Origin: Cephalotus follicularis
Taxonomy: Eukaryota > Streptophyta > Magnoliopsida > Oxalidales > Cephalotaceae
NCBI GenBank assembly: GCA_001972305.1
Contig: BDDD01001629.1
Coordinates: forward strand, 180,040 to 244,039
Direction of reading: 5' to 3'
DNA: 64,000 bases
Below, piece by piece: positions 1 to 11,484 of this stretch; the stretch's first letter is position 1; every line of letters starts with the position of its first letter. The notes under the pieces were generated by a model. It was not told where the DNA came from. It ran no database searches and saw nothing but the letters and a program-made list of their open reading frames with translations. A program made the translations under genes and the position numbers.

Positions 1-1211
1 TTGTAACCTCTTTTGTTAACTTGTATATGGAAATTCTGGATGACGTGAGTCCTCGGCATTTTGTCAGAGGATCGTGTATAATTCATTTGATGTTTTATAT
101 ACTTTTAAGTTATGAGATCTTACCCTACGAATCTTGTTGTTTTTCACTAAGTGTTTTAGGATGCGGAGATAAGGAGTGTGTTTTGGAGTCGTCCGACTTT
201 TGGAAGTGGAACAAGTCTCCTCAGTCCAGGCCTTAGGTGGTGTCTTGGGAAATCCTCCTCGGGGCCTTAGGAGCTAACAACACCTCTGCTGAGATGCCAG
301 GGAAGGGACGGTGAGGTTCTTAGTTTAGGCAGACCCTAGGTTGACCTTTCGAGCTCGGGTTAGTTTGACCTTAGAGTTGTAGTCTGGTGGCGTCCCCAGG
401 TGTTGTCCTCGGACGTAACTCACAGACGTTAAGTAAGAGTGAAGGTTTTTCCCTTGGTTTTGCCTGACCTCCGGACCTCTGATCAGTAAGGTTCCTTAAG
501 GTGTTTTGAAGTGTGAGCCCTAGTGGATATTTTGAGTACTTGGTCGTGGTGAGCTTTCATCCCCTTAGTGTAAGTTGAGCGTTTGGGGGACCTCGGATGG
601 ATGTCCTCTGCAAGGCGTTTGTCCCTGGGCTTTTAAGTTGATCCCAGGCTTAAGGTTTAAGTTATACGATGTCGTTTCCTGTGCCCGGGAATTTCCTTGT
701 TTTAATGCCTTAAGGTGTGTGGGTGTTTGGAGAGTGTGGTTCTCCTCTGCAACGTGTTTTCACGTCTGCCCTTGAGGCCTTGAGTGTTAGGCTTTTGTTG
801 TTGGTGTCTGAGGTTAGGAATCTGGACAGAGGAACCTTCCACATGGCACGGCCGTCCTCCTGTGGTGGTGGTCGGGAACGGGGCGTGTGATCTTTCTTGG
901 GGAATAAGATCAATACTCCTCTCTGCATATAGTGAGTTTTTATATTCTAAGATAAAAACCATGCAAGTGCTTGTCTCGGCTGGATTGTTTTTGGTTGCAT
1001 TGATCAAACTCAATTTTCCTTTCATAAGCTTTGAGAGAGAGAGATAGAGTGTAAGAAGAAATTGTTTTGTTTCTTGCTGGTGGTGTACATCTGCTGGATC
1101 ACAGAGGGAGTCGACTCAAGCGTGTACCGGCAAAGAAAGTAGGAGCCATCATCGTTGGTATATCCCCTTGTCTCCCTCTTTTTCTATGCCTTATTGACAT
1201 GCTAGTGGGTA
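1..1211. other. Unclassified left flank
   Basis: I see no protein domain or RNA gene here. Short reading frames exist on both strands but none resembles a known family. The GTCCCC/GTCCTCGG-rich wording near 395-415 is reminiscent of the D LTRs further right, but I could not align the two. Positions 1030-1050 carry a short GA run. This is the sequence into which solo LTR H inserted: GGGTA at 1207-1211 is the left TSD, and the flank resumes at 12405. Confidence 0.4.
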
Positions 1212-1376
1212 TGTAATGGCCCAAATTTCCATTAAAGATATTAATTAGGGAAAGATTTTTATGGTGTAAATTGGCAAATAGTTCAAGGGACCCGTAGTAT
1301 GACCCTACGCTCGGGGGGTTTGGGGGTTCCAGGTGTAAATTGGTTATTGCTTTGGACTGGAAATTCTGGGTTAAGC

Positions 1377-1582
1377 GTCGACGGTTCCAGGTAAAGAGTC
1401 GACGCTTTGGAGGCATCGGACGACACTCTAATTATAAACATCGACGTGTTGAACTCAAGTGTGTCAGTTGACTGAAAGCGGCAAAACTTTGTAAGAAAGC
1501 GTCAGCGCTTTAGTCAAGATAGAAGTTGGAGAACTCGGGAGAAGCCCGTGAACGGCGACGCTTAGGTAGAAAGTGTCTACGC
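1377..1582 (+). repeat. 21-bp phased GTCGACGC-type motif array in LTR H
   Basis: Degenerate copies of GTCGACGC start at 1377, 1398, 1419 (GACGACAC), 1440 (ATCGACGT), 1554 and 1575. The first four are exactly 21 bp apart, and so are the last two. The intervening bases do not repeat. The array lies about 220-430 bp upstream of a TATA-like box at 1804, so it would sit in U3. Confidence 0.65.
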
Positions 1583-1802
1583 TCGGAGCTACAGACAAAT
1601 TGCAAAATCTGACTTTTTGGCATTTTGTGAGTAAAAATCTTTAATTTTGGACACGTGGCAGGCCCGGGATGAATGATTTGAGATGTTATCAGATGATCTA
1701 ACAAGTGTCATCACTTGGATTGGCTGATTTTGAACACATGGGCTGCTATGAGAGGGAGTTGAGTTATGCGAGAGAGGGAGAAGACTTGCCTCCCAAGTAA
1801 CC

Positions 1803-1930
1803 ATTCTATTTAATGGCAATGAGGGTTGAATTCAGTCATTTTGGCTGAGAAGGAAAGTGCTCCTGCTGAGAGTGAAGTGACGAATTCGTGGGAGAGCAAA
1901 AGAGAAAGAATTTTTAAAGCAAAGTAAGGA
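1803..1930 (+). promoter_or_regulatory. Candidate promoter, leader and 5' splice site of LTR H
   Basis: CTATTTAATGG at about 1805 is TATA-like. It is followed by a purine-rich stretch (1835-1920) and then GCAAA|GTAAGG, a good 5' splice-site match with GT at 1924. These are sequence matches only; a transcription start is not demonstrated. Confidence 0.4.
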
Positions 1931-2570
1931 AATTCTATACCCATTTTCTACAAAGTATCCCCTGTTTTACTTCAAATTTTACAACATATGGTTTTATTGA
2001 TATCTTGCTCAATTCTTGATGAATTTTTAAATGGTTGAATGTTCTGGAAACGTTAGGATGTCCTTTTTAACTGTTATGCTTTGCACGTTTCAAGATTCTA
2101 TCGATTTCTTGATGAAAATCCATGTTTTAAATTGCTATTTGGGTACTGTTTTATTCCTGAATTATGCAGCAACTTCTTTAAATCACATCTTTCTCGTTTC
2201 TTGATGAAAAATTAAATGGTTGGAAGTTTTGAAAACCCTAAGATGTCCTCTTTAACTGTTATGTTTTATATATCTCAAAATTCTGTTGAATTCTTGATGA
2301 GAATCAATGTTTAATTTTACTGCTCATACCCTGTTTTCATATGGAACTAGCCACTTTCAAAAATTCACAACATATTCAATTCTCAACCAATTGTTATGAT
2401 CTTGATTTTTCTAAATTCGTAAAGATGTATACTTTAATGTTTATTGTAATATCCCGTTCCTATGCTTACATGTTTTATGTTGGGTTTATGTCTTTTGACA
2501 TATGCTATGGTTTGTGAACGCTTTGATTTTTGGTTTGAATTGCTTTCATTTTGTTTTCTGGGCACAAACC

Positions 2571-2698
2571 GTCGACGCTCTTATAAGAACCGCCGATGCT
2601 TTGGCCGCTGTGTGGCACGTCGACGCCTAAACGTGTGACTTCGACGCATATTGTGTTTAAGTGTTTAACGGTCGACGCTTTAAGTAAACAGTCGACGC
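2571..2698 (+). repeat. GTCGACGC array 1 in element A 5' LTR
   Basis: GTCGACGC or one-to-two-base variants start at 2571, 2592, 2619, 2640, 2671 and 2691, with spacings 21, 27, 21, 31 and 20. The 6-bp centre GTCGAC is palindromic. The array falls inside the 890-bp segment missing from the 3' LTR. It lies upstream of the leader/donor-like site at 2971. Confidence 0.75.
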
Positions 2699-2965
2699 TT
2701 TAATCGGCTGTCCATATCAGTTTGGACGGTGGGCTGTTTAGGGAAAGAGAAGTTTTGCCATTTTTGTTAATCCGATTTTTCCTTGTTTGTTGAAGTCGAA
2801 TCTGCAAGAAAGGAAAACTCATTACATGCATGATTTACCATTAATTTTTACTCGTTTTTGCTGATTTTAAAAGACTAAGAATTAATTTGAAAGAAAACTA
2901 TCTGCACTTTTTACAAACCCGAACAACAATTTTGAACACATTTTCTGCATCGATTTCGACGTTTT

Positions 2966-2978
2966 CTGAAGGTAATTT
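2966..2978 (+). promoter_or_regulatory. Candidate 5' splice site in element A LTR
   Basis: CTGAAG|GTAATT has its GT at 2972 and resembles a plant donor. A matching acceptor abuts the gag ATG at 5178. Use of the pair is inferred, not shown. Confidence 0.35.
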
Positions 2979-3464
2979 CTAAACAAAAGTTGTAGATTGT
3001 ACTATGTAGTTTCTGTATCATCCTTTTATTTGTATTAAAACCGACTATAAATTGATTTAGAGCATGATTATAGAAGCCTGTTGAAACTAAATTTCTGCTG
3101 TATGTTCATTCATGGGTTTCATGCATAACTTGTAATGTTGATCCTTAAAGACAAAGAAATCATGCTATTGACGTATGTAGATATATATATATATGTCACG
3201 GATTGTAGGATTTATACATAAAAATTCGGATTATAGTGCATGATTTACAAACTGTTCTAAACCAGAATTTTTGATTCAAGATTTTCATACCTTTGTTTTA
3301 CTTTTGATCATGCACTAAGATAGTATATACTGGCGTTTTTGAATTAATATAACATGTAACTGAACCTAAATGCTGTTAATTATGCATTGTGTTTATCAAA
3401 AATCGGATTTGTTCATGAGATTGAAACTATTTTCTGCATTGGTATTCTGTGTCTGACGCAAACC

Positions 3465-3591
3465 GTCGATGCTAAGTGTTTGAGCGTCGCCGCTTTGTAC
3501 CGTTTTGTGCTTTGGTCAGTCGACTCTTTACTCGACGCTTTGTCCTTTTATGCGATGAAACCGTCGATGCCTAAGAACAAACTGTCGACGC
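3465..3591 (+). repeat. GTCGACGC array 2 in element A 5' LTR
   Basis: Motif copies start at 3465 (GTCGATGC), 3486 (GTCGCCGC), 3519, 3531, 3563 and 3584, with spacings 21, 33, 12, 32 and 21. This array is retained in the 3' LTR at 9935-10061. Some copies differ between the two LTRs by C/T at the CG inside the core, as expected from deamination of methylated cytosine. Confidence 0.75.
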
Positions 3592-5014
3592 TTTATGGGA
3601 GTTTTAATGTTTCATCCTTTTTTATGTTATGTGATGTTTTGCCTCATATGTTTAGGTATTGATATCATCAGTGGTGGAGTTTAGGATACTTCTAGGGTGC
3701 TTTTGTTCGATATTCTAGTTGTTTAGATTTTTGACCTGCTAAGGTACGGATTTTCTGTTCTTTGGCTATCTGATTGGAACTGTTCCGTTTCACCTTTATG
3801 ATTAAAGTATAGATTTTCGTTCCTTGATAAACTCTTACTGATTCAGTTCTGTTTTGAGAATAAATACAAATTCTTTGTTTTGGTTATTATTTGGTTTTAT
3901 GAATATGTTCCCTTTTGGTTTATGAACTCCGTTATATTTGGATTTTGAAAATAAAGTCACTTGATTTTTTATGAGGTAAATATTTCTGACTTTATGAATT
4001 CAGTTATGATGTGTCTACGAAATGTTATGCAATCATCTCTTTATTGTGAAATTAAATCAGTTGATTTTTTCGATTATGAAAGCATGTGTTTATATCGTTT
4101 GAGAACGATTTATGTTTATGTTTGGGAAATCTTTCTACGTATTTTAAATTGATTTGATGAAATCAAGTTTTTGAAATGGTGAAATACTGAGCTTTTTATA
4201 ACCACCTATGGGGGTACCATAGGCATGCTGTGGGCCTGGCACGGGGGCATGACACTTTCCGTAACGGTGAGATTTGTTCACGGCGTCTCTCTGGGATATC
4301 CTTGGATAGGATTTGTAATAGAGGCTTATGGATCGATCCTAGTTATACGTTTGGGATATGTTTTGGGATATGGGAATTGTATGTGTAGTGTCGTATACTG
4401 CAATTCCATTTGGCAATGTGGGTGTCGCGAACCCCTTGCTATTATGTGATTCTGATATGTTATGGGTTTTGGTTCTCAGTTATGGATCCGATGTTTTGGA
4501 AAGGTATACTTTATGGTTTCAAGTTATGAACTTGTTTTACATGTTTTGCCGTGGGCATTTATAAAGTATGTTTAAATTATTTTATTGCCTAAGATTTCTG
4601 ATTTAAAGTACTTTTGAAATCTTTTTGCTTTAAAATATCGGGTACTGTTTTATATTCTATATCCGTACTGAGGTTTGCTCAGCCGTGTTTTTGTTTCCAT
4701 GCGGCAGGTTATCAGGAGCAAAGGGGCAATGTGTGATGAGAGTGACTCCCATATGTCTGAGGATCGTCTTGTAGCTGATCCATTTATGTATATGTGGTCA
4801 TAGTAGAACCATTTAATAAACATATGTTAATTTGATTTATGACTTTTGGATTTTGAATAAGTTTCAGTTTATGATCAGTTTCAGTATGTTTTTTATTATG
4901 ATTTAAACCATCACGTTTTTAATAAAGATGAACGTTTTTAATATGATATGATATGTTAAGTTTCTGTTATATGCACCTGTGGCGACTCCCACAGCTCGGG
5001 GGTGTTACAGTTTA

Positions 5015-5026
5015 TGGTATCAGAGA
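5015..5026 (+). other. Element A primer-binding site (tRNA-iMet)
   Basis: TGGTATCAGAGA matches the usual plant initiator-Met primer-binding sequence at 11 of 12 positions. It lies 5 bp after the LTR end, the normal place for priming minus-strand cDNA. Confidence 0.9.
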
Positions 5027-5160
5027 ATAGGCTTTGTTCCTTAGAAGACCTAACTAGGTTTGACCTGTGAGCTTGGGTAGACTTGGGTTAGGACTGTTAT
5101 GTTTCGGCCTTTCTGATATGTTTTCTATTTTGATTTTGTGTTTCGGTTTGATATTTCGTG

Positions 5161-5178
5161 TTTCGGTTTCCTTTGTAG
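5161..5178 (+). promoter_or_regulatory. Candidate 3' splice site abutting gag ATG of element A
   Basis: A pyrimidine-rich run ending CCTTTGTAG is followed directly by the gag ATG at 5179. With the donor at 2971 it would define a leader intron covering the LTR end and the primer-binding site. Confidence 0.4.
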
Positions 5179-6248
5179 ATGGTACGCACAAGAAACACTC
5201 CTCAGAGAACTGCACCAGCTGGGGCTCGGAATGAAGTTGGAAACGAACCTTCTGTGGAAGAGTTGGTTTGTCAGGCATTTGCTCAGGAAGTGAATCGTGT
5301 TATGCAACAACAGAATCGGGAACAAGTTGTTGAAGAGAATGCTCCTGCCGATGTTCAGAGGGATATGGGAACCGGGGATAGGCATGGCACACCTACTTAT
5401 GTTTGGCTTGATCAGTTTCAGAAACAGAGGCCGCAGTCTTTCAGTTCGGCTGCGACACCTGTGGAAGCTAAACACTGGGTAGCACACATGGAGAAGATCT
5501 TTAATGTACTGAGGTGTGATGATCAGCAGAAGGTAAGGTTGGAGGCTTACAAACTCGAAGGGGATGCTCAGAAGTGGTGGAATACTCTGAATGCGGCTAA
5601 GGGTGAAGGTTATGCAGATGCTCTGTTATGGTATGAGTTCCGGGAAGTCTTCTATCAGCAATATTTCCCCACAGCTGATAAGGAGGCCTATGCTAGAGAG
5701 TTCGTTAACACCAGACAGAAGGATGGAGAAACGGTTTCGGAGTTCTTGGCCCGTTTCACTAGATTGGCTGGGTTTCCTGGATCCGCGGCTGGGTCAGCAT
5801 CGGAGCAAGCTGAAAAGTTCAAGTGGAAGCTGCATTACCAGTTTAGGGGAAAGCTGATAAACTCCAGGTTTGCGGATGTAGCTGAAGTTGCTAATGCCGC
5901 GAAAAACATTGAGCTGGAGAGATTGGACTTCCAGGCAGCACGTGAGGAAGGGGATAAGAAGCGGTATAGGAGTGAACAATATTCTGGACTGCAGGGCAAG
6001 GGTCATGGCAGTTCATGGAACAGGGGCAGAGGAGGTAAACTACGTAAGAGAGATCACAAGCAGAATAAAGATGGTAATCAACAGCGTCAGCAAGGAAATG
6101 ATCAGAAGAATGCACAGGGAGCTGATGGGGGTAACCCCGACGTTCAGATCGCTAGATGTGATGCTTGTGGTAGGTATCATCCAGTCGGTACCTGTTATAA
6201 AGTCAGTGGGGCTTGTTTTGTATGTGGACAGATGGGACACTTCCGAAG
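5179..6248 (+). pseudogene. gag: Element A gag (capsid/nucleocapsid), frameshifted at its 3' end
   Basis: This encodes the structural Gag protein that would form the cytoplasmic virus-like particle. The ATG at 5179 follows a candidate acceptor site. Residues about 90-210 form the plant retrotransposon gag domain (AKHWV...GDAQKWW...FLARF). A basic, Gln-rich linker follows, then a Cys-rich stretch and one zinc knuckle beginning [10 protein letters not shown] near 6210. The knuckle loses its last Cys because one G is missing near 6247, shifting the reading frame. Downstream sequence continues in another frame as KDCQDPR, joining the protease. In intact relatives gag and pol are usually one frame, so this frameshift is probably decay rather than programmed. 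Confidence 0.88.
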
Positions 6249-7904
6249 GATTGTCAGGATCCTCGTGCTAAGGAAAGGAAGGGTAATGGTGTTTATGTTG
6301 GGCAGCGCAACGTGGTAGGCCGAGTCTTTGCGATTACGACTCATCAGGCAGCTAATGCTCCAGGTACGGTTTCGGGTATTATTTCTATCGGTAATCGTAG
6401 GGCTTATGTGTTATATGATACTGGATCGACGCACTCGGTTGTAGCGAGATCTTTTGTTCGGCATCTTGGGATGCCTTCACAATTGTTTGATCCAGCTTTG
6501 GTTCTTTCTACCCCTATGGGGACATCTGTTGTGATATCTGAGTGTTTTTATGCTTGCCCTATTGTTTTTGATGATCGGATTCGTGATGCGAATCTTTTTC
6601 CTATGGATAGGTATGATTTCGATGTTATTCTGGGGATGGATTGGTTGGATCGCCATCGGGCTACGATTGATTGTCATGCTCAGAGGATTCTGTTCAGAGA
6701 TGTGGATCGACCTGATTTTGTTTATCAGGGTTCGCGGCCTATGAAAGATGTTAAGATTATATCCGTTATGAAAGCTCAGAAGTTAGTAGCTAAGGGCGCC
6801 GAAGGATTTCTAGCTGTTGTAGAGGATGTCTCAAGGGTCGAGCCTCGCCTTGAAGATTATCCTATGGTTAGAGAGTTTTCTGATGTGTTTCCGGAGGAGT
6901 TACCGGGTTTGCCACTGCAACGGGAAGTGGAGTTTACCATCGAAATCATTTCCGGGGTGACACCTATATCTAAAGCACCTTATAGGATGGCACCGCTGGA
7001 ATTACAAGAGCTGAAAGAGCAGTTGCAAGAGTTGTTAGATCGGGGTTTTATCCGGCCGAGTGTTTCGCCGTGGGGAGCTCCAGTTTTGTTTGTGAAGAAG
7101 AAAGACGGATCTATGAGACTGTGTATTGACTACAGAGAACTAAATCAGATCACTGTTCATAATAAATACCCTTTGCCTAGGATTTATGACCTATTTAATC
7201 AACTCCAAGGTGCACGGTATTTTTCTAAGATCGATTTGAGGTCTGGATATCGTCAGTTGCGGATAAAAGATGAGGATGTGCCTAAGACCGCTTTTCGCAC
7301 ACGGTATGGGCATTATGAATTTATGGTGATGCCGTTTGGTCTGACGAATGCACCGACAGTTTTCATGGACCTTATGAATCGGGTTTTCCATGAGTTTCTG
7401 GTTCGGTTTGTGATTGTGTTCATCGATGATATCCTTGTGTATTCGAAATCGAAGGAAGAACATGAAGATCAACTTCGTATAGTGCTTGGTATTCTGAGGA
7501 AGAATCAGCTATACGCAAAGTTTTCGAAATGTGAGTTCTGGTTGGAACAAGTGGCGTTTTTAGGCCATGTGGTTACAGCGGAAGGGATTACTGTGGATCC
7601 TGCTAAGGTTGAAGCTATTACTAAATGGCCGAGACCTACTACAGTATCAGAGGTTAGGAGCTTTTTGGGATTAGCTGGTTACTATAGGCGGTTCGTGGAA
7701 GGCTTCTCCTCTATAGCCTTGCCGCTGACTCAGCTTGTGAGGAAGGGAGCGAAGTTTGTGTGGAATGATGAACGGGAAGCAAGCTTTGAGAAACTGAAGA
7801 ACGGTCTTGTGTCTGCACCGATTCTCCGTTTACCATCTGGGTCGGGAGGATACCAGATTTACGGTGATGCTTCTAAAAAGGGTTTGGGTTGTGTTCTGAT
7901 GTAG
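6249..7904 (+). pseudogene. pol: Element A pol part 1: protease, reverse transcriptase, start of RNase H
   Basis: The aspartic protease active site DTGS lies at 6417-6428 ([12 protein letters not shown]). Reverse transcriptase motifs follow in order: [70 protein letters not shown] and the catalytic FIDD at 7419-7430. RNase H begins near 7850 ([14 protein letters not shown]) and is interrupted by TAG at 7902-7904, where relatives have Gln. The next codon continues the same frame. Catalytic residues of protease and RT look intact in this segment. Confidence 0.92.
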
Positions 7905-8964
7905 CATGGTCATGTGATAGCATATGCTTCGAGACAGTTGAAGCCTTACGAGTTGAATTACCCTACACATGATCTCGAGTTAGCGGTAGTTGTGTTTGCA
8001 TTGAAGATTTGGAGGCACTACTTGTATGGAGAAACTTGTGACGTCTTTACCGATCATAAGAGTCTCAAGTACATCTTCACGCAAAAGGAGTTGAATATGC
8101 GTCAGAGACGTTGGTTAGAGCTTTTAAAGTATTACGATCTGAATATTCAGTACCACCCTGGTAAAGCAAACGTGGTAGCTGATGCTCTGAGTAGGAAGAG
8201 TTCTGGGAGTGTGGCGGCTTTGGTTACTCAGTCATATTTGATAGCAGATATGGAGCGATTGGATTTGAATCTATTTGTTCGGGGTTCAGATGGATATATG
8301 GCTGGCATGTGTATGGAACCTACCCTCATATCTCGAATGAAGGCAGCTCAGAGTGATGATGGTGAACTTTGGGCCTTGGTTCAAAATGTTGAAAAGGGTA
8401 AACAGTCAGAGTTTCGTGTGGATGAGCATGGAGTGATCTGGTTGGGTAGTCGGTTATGTGTTCCGACAGATACTTCTATCAGAGATGTTGTCTTGTCTGA
8501 AGCGCATAGCTCTTCATTCTCTATACATCCAGGTGCTACCAAAATGTACAGAGACTTAAAGGAAAATTTCTGGTGGAGCGGAACGAAGAGGGATGTAGCA
8601 GAATTTGTCGGGAAGTGTTTGGTCTGTCAGCAGGTCAAGATCGAACACCAGCGTGCTAGTGGTTTGTTACAGCCCTTGGAAGTTCCAGTGTGGAAATGGG
8701 AGAGTATTGCGATGGATTTTGTTACTGGTTTGCCGAGAACTTACAGGAGAAACGATGCTATTTGGGTTGTGGTGGATCGGTTGACCAAATCAGCTCACTT
8801 TTTCGTAATCCAATAGGACTTTTCTGTGGACCGGTTGGCGGAGGTTTTCTAGCGGGAGATTGTGAGACTTCATGGGACTCCTGTATCTATTGTTTCGGAT
8901 AGGGATCCCCATTTCACTTCGCAATTTTGGAAGGGATTTCAGAAAGCTTGGGGTACTAGGCTAA
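7905..8964 (+). pseudogene. pol: Element A pol part 2: RNase H and integrase N-terminus
   Basis: This continues the same frame after the TAG at 7902. RNase H motifs are [28 protein letters not shown] and [11 protein letters not shown] (near 8047), ending at [16 protein letters not shown]. The integrase zinc finger follows near 8500-8630 (H, H and CLVCQQ). The first catalytic Asp is in AMDFVTG near 8712 and the second is in VSDRD near 8895. Stops TAG occur at 8814 and near 8850. A missing A near 8965 shifts the frame before the catalytic Glu. Confidence 0.88.
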
Positions 8965-9751
8965 TTTCAGTACAGCTTTCCATCCACAGACAGATGGGCA
9001 GACAGAGAGGACCATTCAGACCTTAGAAGATATGTTGAGGTCTTGTGCTTTGGAATGGACTGGGAGCTGGGATGAATATTTGAGCCTAGTGGAGTTCGCC
9101 TACAATAACAGTTGGCATGCTAGTATTCGTATGGCTCCGTTTGAAGCTCTTTATGGGAGGAAATGTCGAGCTCCGACATGCTGGGAAGAAGTCAAAGAAA
9201 GAATTATCGAGGGGCCAGAGTTAGTGCGAATTACTACTGAGAAAGTGGCTATCGCAAGGGAGAGGTTGAAGGCAGCTCAATCTCGACAGAAAAGTTATGC
9301 GGACAAACATCGAAAGGATTTGGAGTTCAAGGTAGGTGAACATGTGTTCTTAAAAGTTTCGCCATGGAAAGGAGTTCGAAGGTTTGGATTGAAGGGAAAG
9401 TTAAGTCCTCAGTTTATAGGACCATTTGAGATTTTGGAGAGGGTTGGCGCAGTTGCGTATCGGTTAGCTTTGCCTCCACAGTTAGCACATGTCCATAATG
9501 TGTTCCATGTGTCTTTGTTAAGGGGTTATCAGTATCATCCCCTACACGTGGTCCACTATCCTTTGGACAACATTCGGGAGGATTTATCTTATGATGAGGA
9601 GGCGGAGGCTATTTTGGATGGTCAGGAACGAGTTACGCGTAGCAAGACCGTTCCGTTTGTGAAGGTATTATGGAGGAACCATCCCGAACGTGAGGCTACT
9701 TGGGAGATGGAGGAGCACATTTGGGAACGATATCCTCGCCTCTTTGTATAA
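8965..9751 (+). pseudogene. pol: Element A pol part 3: integrase core end and chromodomain-like tail
   Basis: After the 1-bp frameshift the integrase resumes with the catalytic Glu at 9005-9007 ([11 protein letters not shown]). Then come FAYNNSWH, the LYGRKCR segment and the GPF-type module (LSPQFIGPFEILERVGAVAYRLALP). The last 40 residues (TVPFVKVLWRNH...EATWEMEEHIWERYPRLF) are the chromodomain-like tail of plant chromoviruses, thought to guide integration into heterochromatin. It ends with TAA just before the polypurine tract. Confidence 0.88.
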
Positions 9752-9792
9752 GGTATGTGTATGTTAAGATTTCGGGACGAAATCTTTTTTTT

Positions 9793-9803
9793 AGGGGGGC
9801 GGA
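9793..9803 (+). other. Element A polypurine tract
   Basis: AGGGGGGCGGA directly precedes the 3' LTR and would prime plus-strand DNA synthesis. One C interrupts the purine run. Confidence 0.8.
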
Positions 9804-11479
9804 TGTAATATCCCGTTCCTATGCTTACATGTTTTATGTTGGTTGTTAATTATGCATTGTGTTTATCAAAAATCGGATTTGTTCATGAGATTGAAACTAT
9901 TTTCTGCATTGGTATTCTGTGTCTGACGCAAACCGTCGACGCTTAGTGTTTGAGAGTCGCCGCTTTGTACCGTTTTGTGCTTTGGTCAGTCGACTCTTTG
10001 CTCGACGCTTTGTCCTTTTATGCGATGAAACCGTCGACGCCTAAGAACAAACTGTCGATGCTTTATGGCAGTTTTAATGTTTCATCCTTTTTTATGTGAT
10101 GTGATGTTTTGACTCATATGCTTAGGTATTGATATCATCGGTGGTGGAGTTTAGGATACTTCTAGGGTGCTTTTGTTCGATATTCTAGTTGTTTAGATAT
10201 TTGACCTGCTAAGGTATGGATTTTCTGTTCTTTGGCTATCTGATTGGAACTGTTCTGTTTCACCTTTATGATTAAAGTATGGATTTTCGTTCCTTGATAA
10301 ACTCTTACTGATTCAGTTCTGTTTTGAGAATAAATACCGATTCTTTGTTTTGGTTATTATTCGGTTTTATGAATATGTTCCCTTTTGGTTTATGAACTCC
10401 GTTATATTTGGATTTTGAAAATAAAGTCACTTGATATTTTATGAGGTAAATATTTCTGACTTTATGAATTCAGTTATGATGTGTCTACGAAATGTTATGC
10501 AATCATCTCTTTATCGTGAAATTAAATGAGTTGATTTTTCCGATTATGAAAGCATGTGTTTATATCGTTTGAGAATGATTTATGTTTATGTTTGGGAAAT
10601 CTTTCTACGTATTTTAAATTGATTTGATGAAATCAAGTTTTTGAAATGCTGAAATACTGAGCTTTTTATAACCACCTATGGGATTACCATAGGCATGCTG
10701 TGGGCCTGGCACGGGGGCATGACACTTTCCGTAAGGGTGAGAATTGTTTACGGCGTCTCTCTGGGATATCCTTGGATAGGATTTGTGATAGAGGCGTATG
10801 GATCGATCCTAGTTATATGTTTGGGATATGTTTTGGGATATGGGAATTGTATGTGTAGTGTCGTATACTGCAATTCCATTTGGCACTTTGGGTGTCGCGA
10901 ACCCCTTCCTATTATGTGATTCTGATATGTTATGGGTTTTGGTGCTCAGTTATGGTTCCTATGTTTTGGAAAGGTATACTTTATGGTTTCAAGTTATGAA
11001 CTTGTTTTATATGTTTTGCCGTGGGCATTTATAAAGTATGTTTAAATTAGTTTATTGCCTAAGATTTCTGCTTTAAAGTACTTTTGAAATCTTTTTGCTT
11101 TAAAATATCGGTTACTGTTTTATATTCTATATCCGTACTGAGGTTTGCTCAGCCGTATTTTTGTTTCCATGTGGCAAGTTATCAGGAGCAAAGGGGCAAT
11201 GTGTGATGAGAGTGACTCCCATATGTCTGAGGATCGTCTAGTAGCTGATCCATTTATGTATATGTGGTCATAGTAGAACCATTTAATAAACATATGTTAA
11301 TTTGATTTATGACTTTTGGATTTTGAATAAGTTTCAATTTATGATCAGTTTCAGTATGTTTTTGATTATGCTTTAAACCATCACGTTTTTAATAAAGATG
11401 AACGTTTTTTATATGATATGATATGTTAAGTTTCCGTTATATGCACCTGTGGTAACTCCCACAGCTCGGGGGTGTTACA
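9804..11479 (+). repeat. Element A 3' LTR (1676 bp, internally deleted)
   Basis: It is collinear with the 5' LTR except for the missing 890 bp corresponding to 2484-3373. The deletion junction follows ATGTTGG near 9842 and rejoins at TGTTAATTATG (9844). Both LTRs of a new copy are made from one template, so the deletion happened after insertion. The copy ends GTTACA at 11479, followed by TSD TTTAT. Confidence 0.93.
9935..10061 (+). repeat. GTCGACGC array in element A 3' LTR
   Basis: This is the counterpart of 3465-3591 (offset 6470). Copies start at 9935, 9956, 9989, 10001, 10033 and 10054, with the same spacings of 21, 33, 12, 32 and 21. Confidence 0.75.
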
Positions 11480-11484
11480 TTTAT

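Larger units (their letters stand above)
1212..2444 (+). mobile_element. Solo LTR H, left half (gypsy-type)
   Basis: The sequence opens with TGTAATGGCCC and, after removing element A (2445-11484), closes with GGGGGTGTTACA at 12404. This gives an LTR of about 2.15 kb with TGTAA/TTACA inverted ends. The flanks are GGGTA (1207-1211) and GGGTC (12405-12409), a 5-bp TSD with one mismatch. No internal region or partner LTR is present, so this is best read as a solo LTR left by LTR-LTR recombination. The plus orientation is inferred from the TATA-like box, leader and donor site inside it. Confidence 0.72.
2445..5009 (+). repeat. Element A 5' LTR (2565 bp)
   Basis: It starts TGTAATATCCCG and ends GGGGGTGTTACA. 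It aligns with the 3' LTR at 9804-11479 over its whole length, except that 2484-3373 (890 bp) is replaced by a single T in the 3' copy. Once this is removed both copies are 1676 bp, so no other net indel exists. Over about 250 bp compared by eye I counted 11 differences (about 4 percent). The LTR carries two motif arrays and a splice-donor-like site. Confidence 0.93.
2445..11479 (+). mobile_element. Element A: Ty3/gypsy retrotransposon (Tekay/Del-like), degenerate
   Basis: This is a nearly complete element: 5' LTR 2445-5009, primer-binding site 5015-5026, gag and pol 5179-9751, polypurine tract 9793-9803, 3' LTR 9804-11479. TTTAT at 2440-2444 and 11480-11484 is an exact 5-bp TSD. The order PR-RT-RNaseH-IN and the C-terminal chromodomain-like tail ending in a YPRLF motif place it with Ty3/gypsy chromoviruses. 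Long LTRs and the gag/IN wording suggest the Tekay/Del clade, which is my inference. It is inserted in LTR H. Two 1-bp frameshifts and at least three stops make it inactive. Confidence 0.93.

Noticed and set aside
1..1211. Part of a D-type LTR
   Set aside because: GTCCCC-rich wording is similar, but no collinear stretch could be found by eye.
6213..6318. Programmed frameshift between gag and pol in element A
   Set aside because: The shift falls inside the zinc knuckle and destroys its last Cys. Relatives read through in one frame, so it is more likely a 1-bp deletion.
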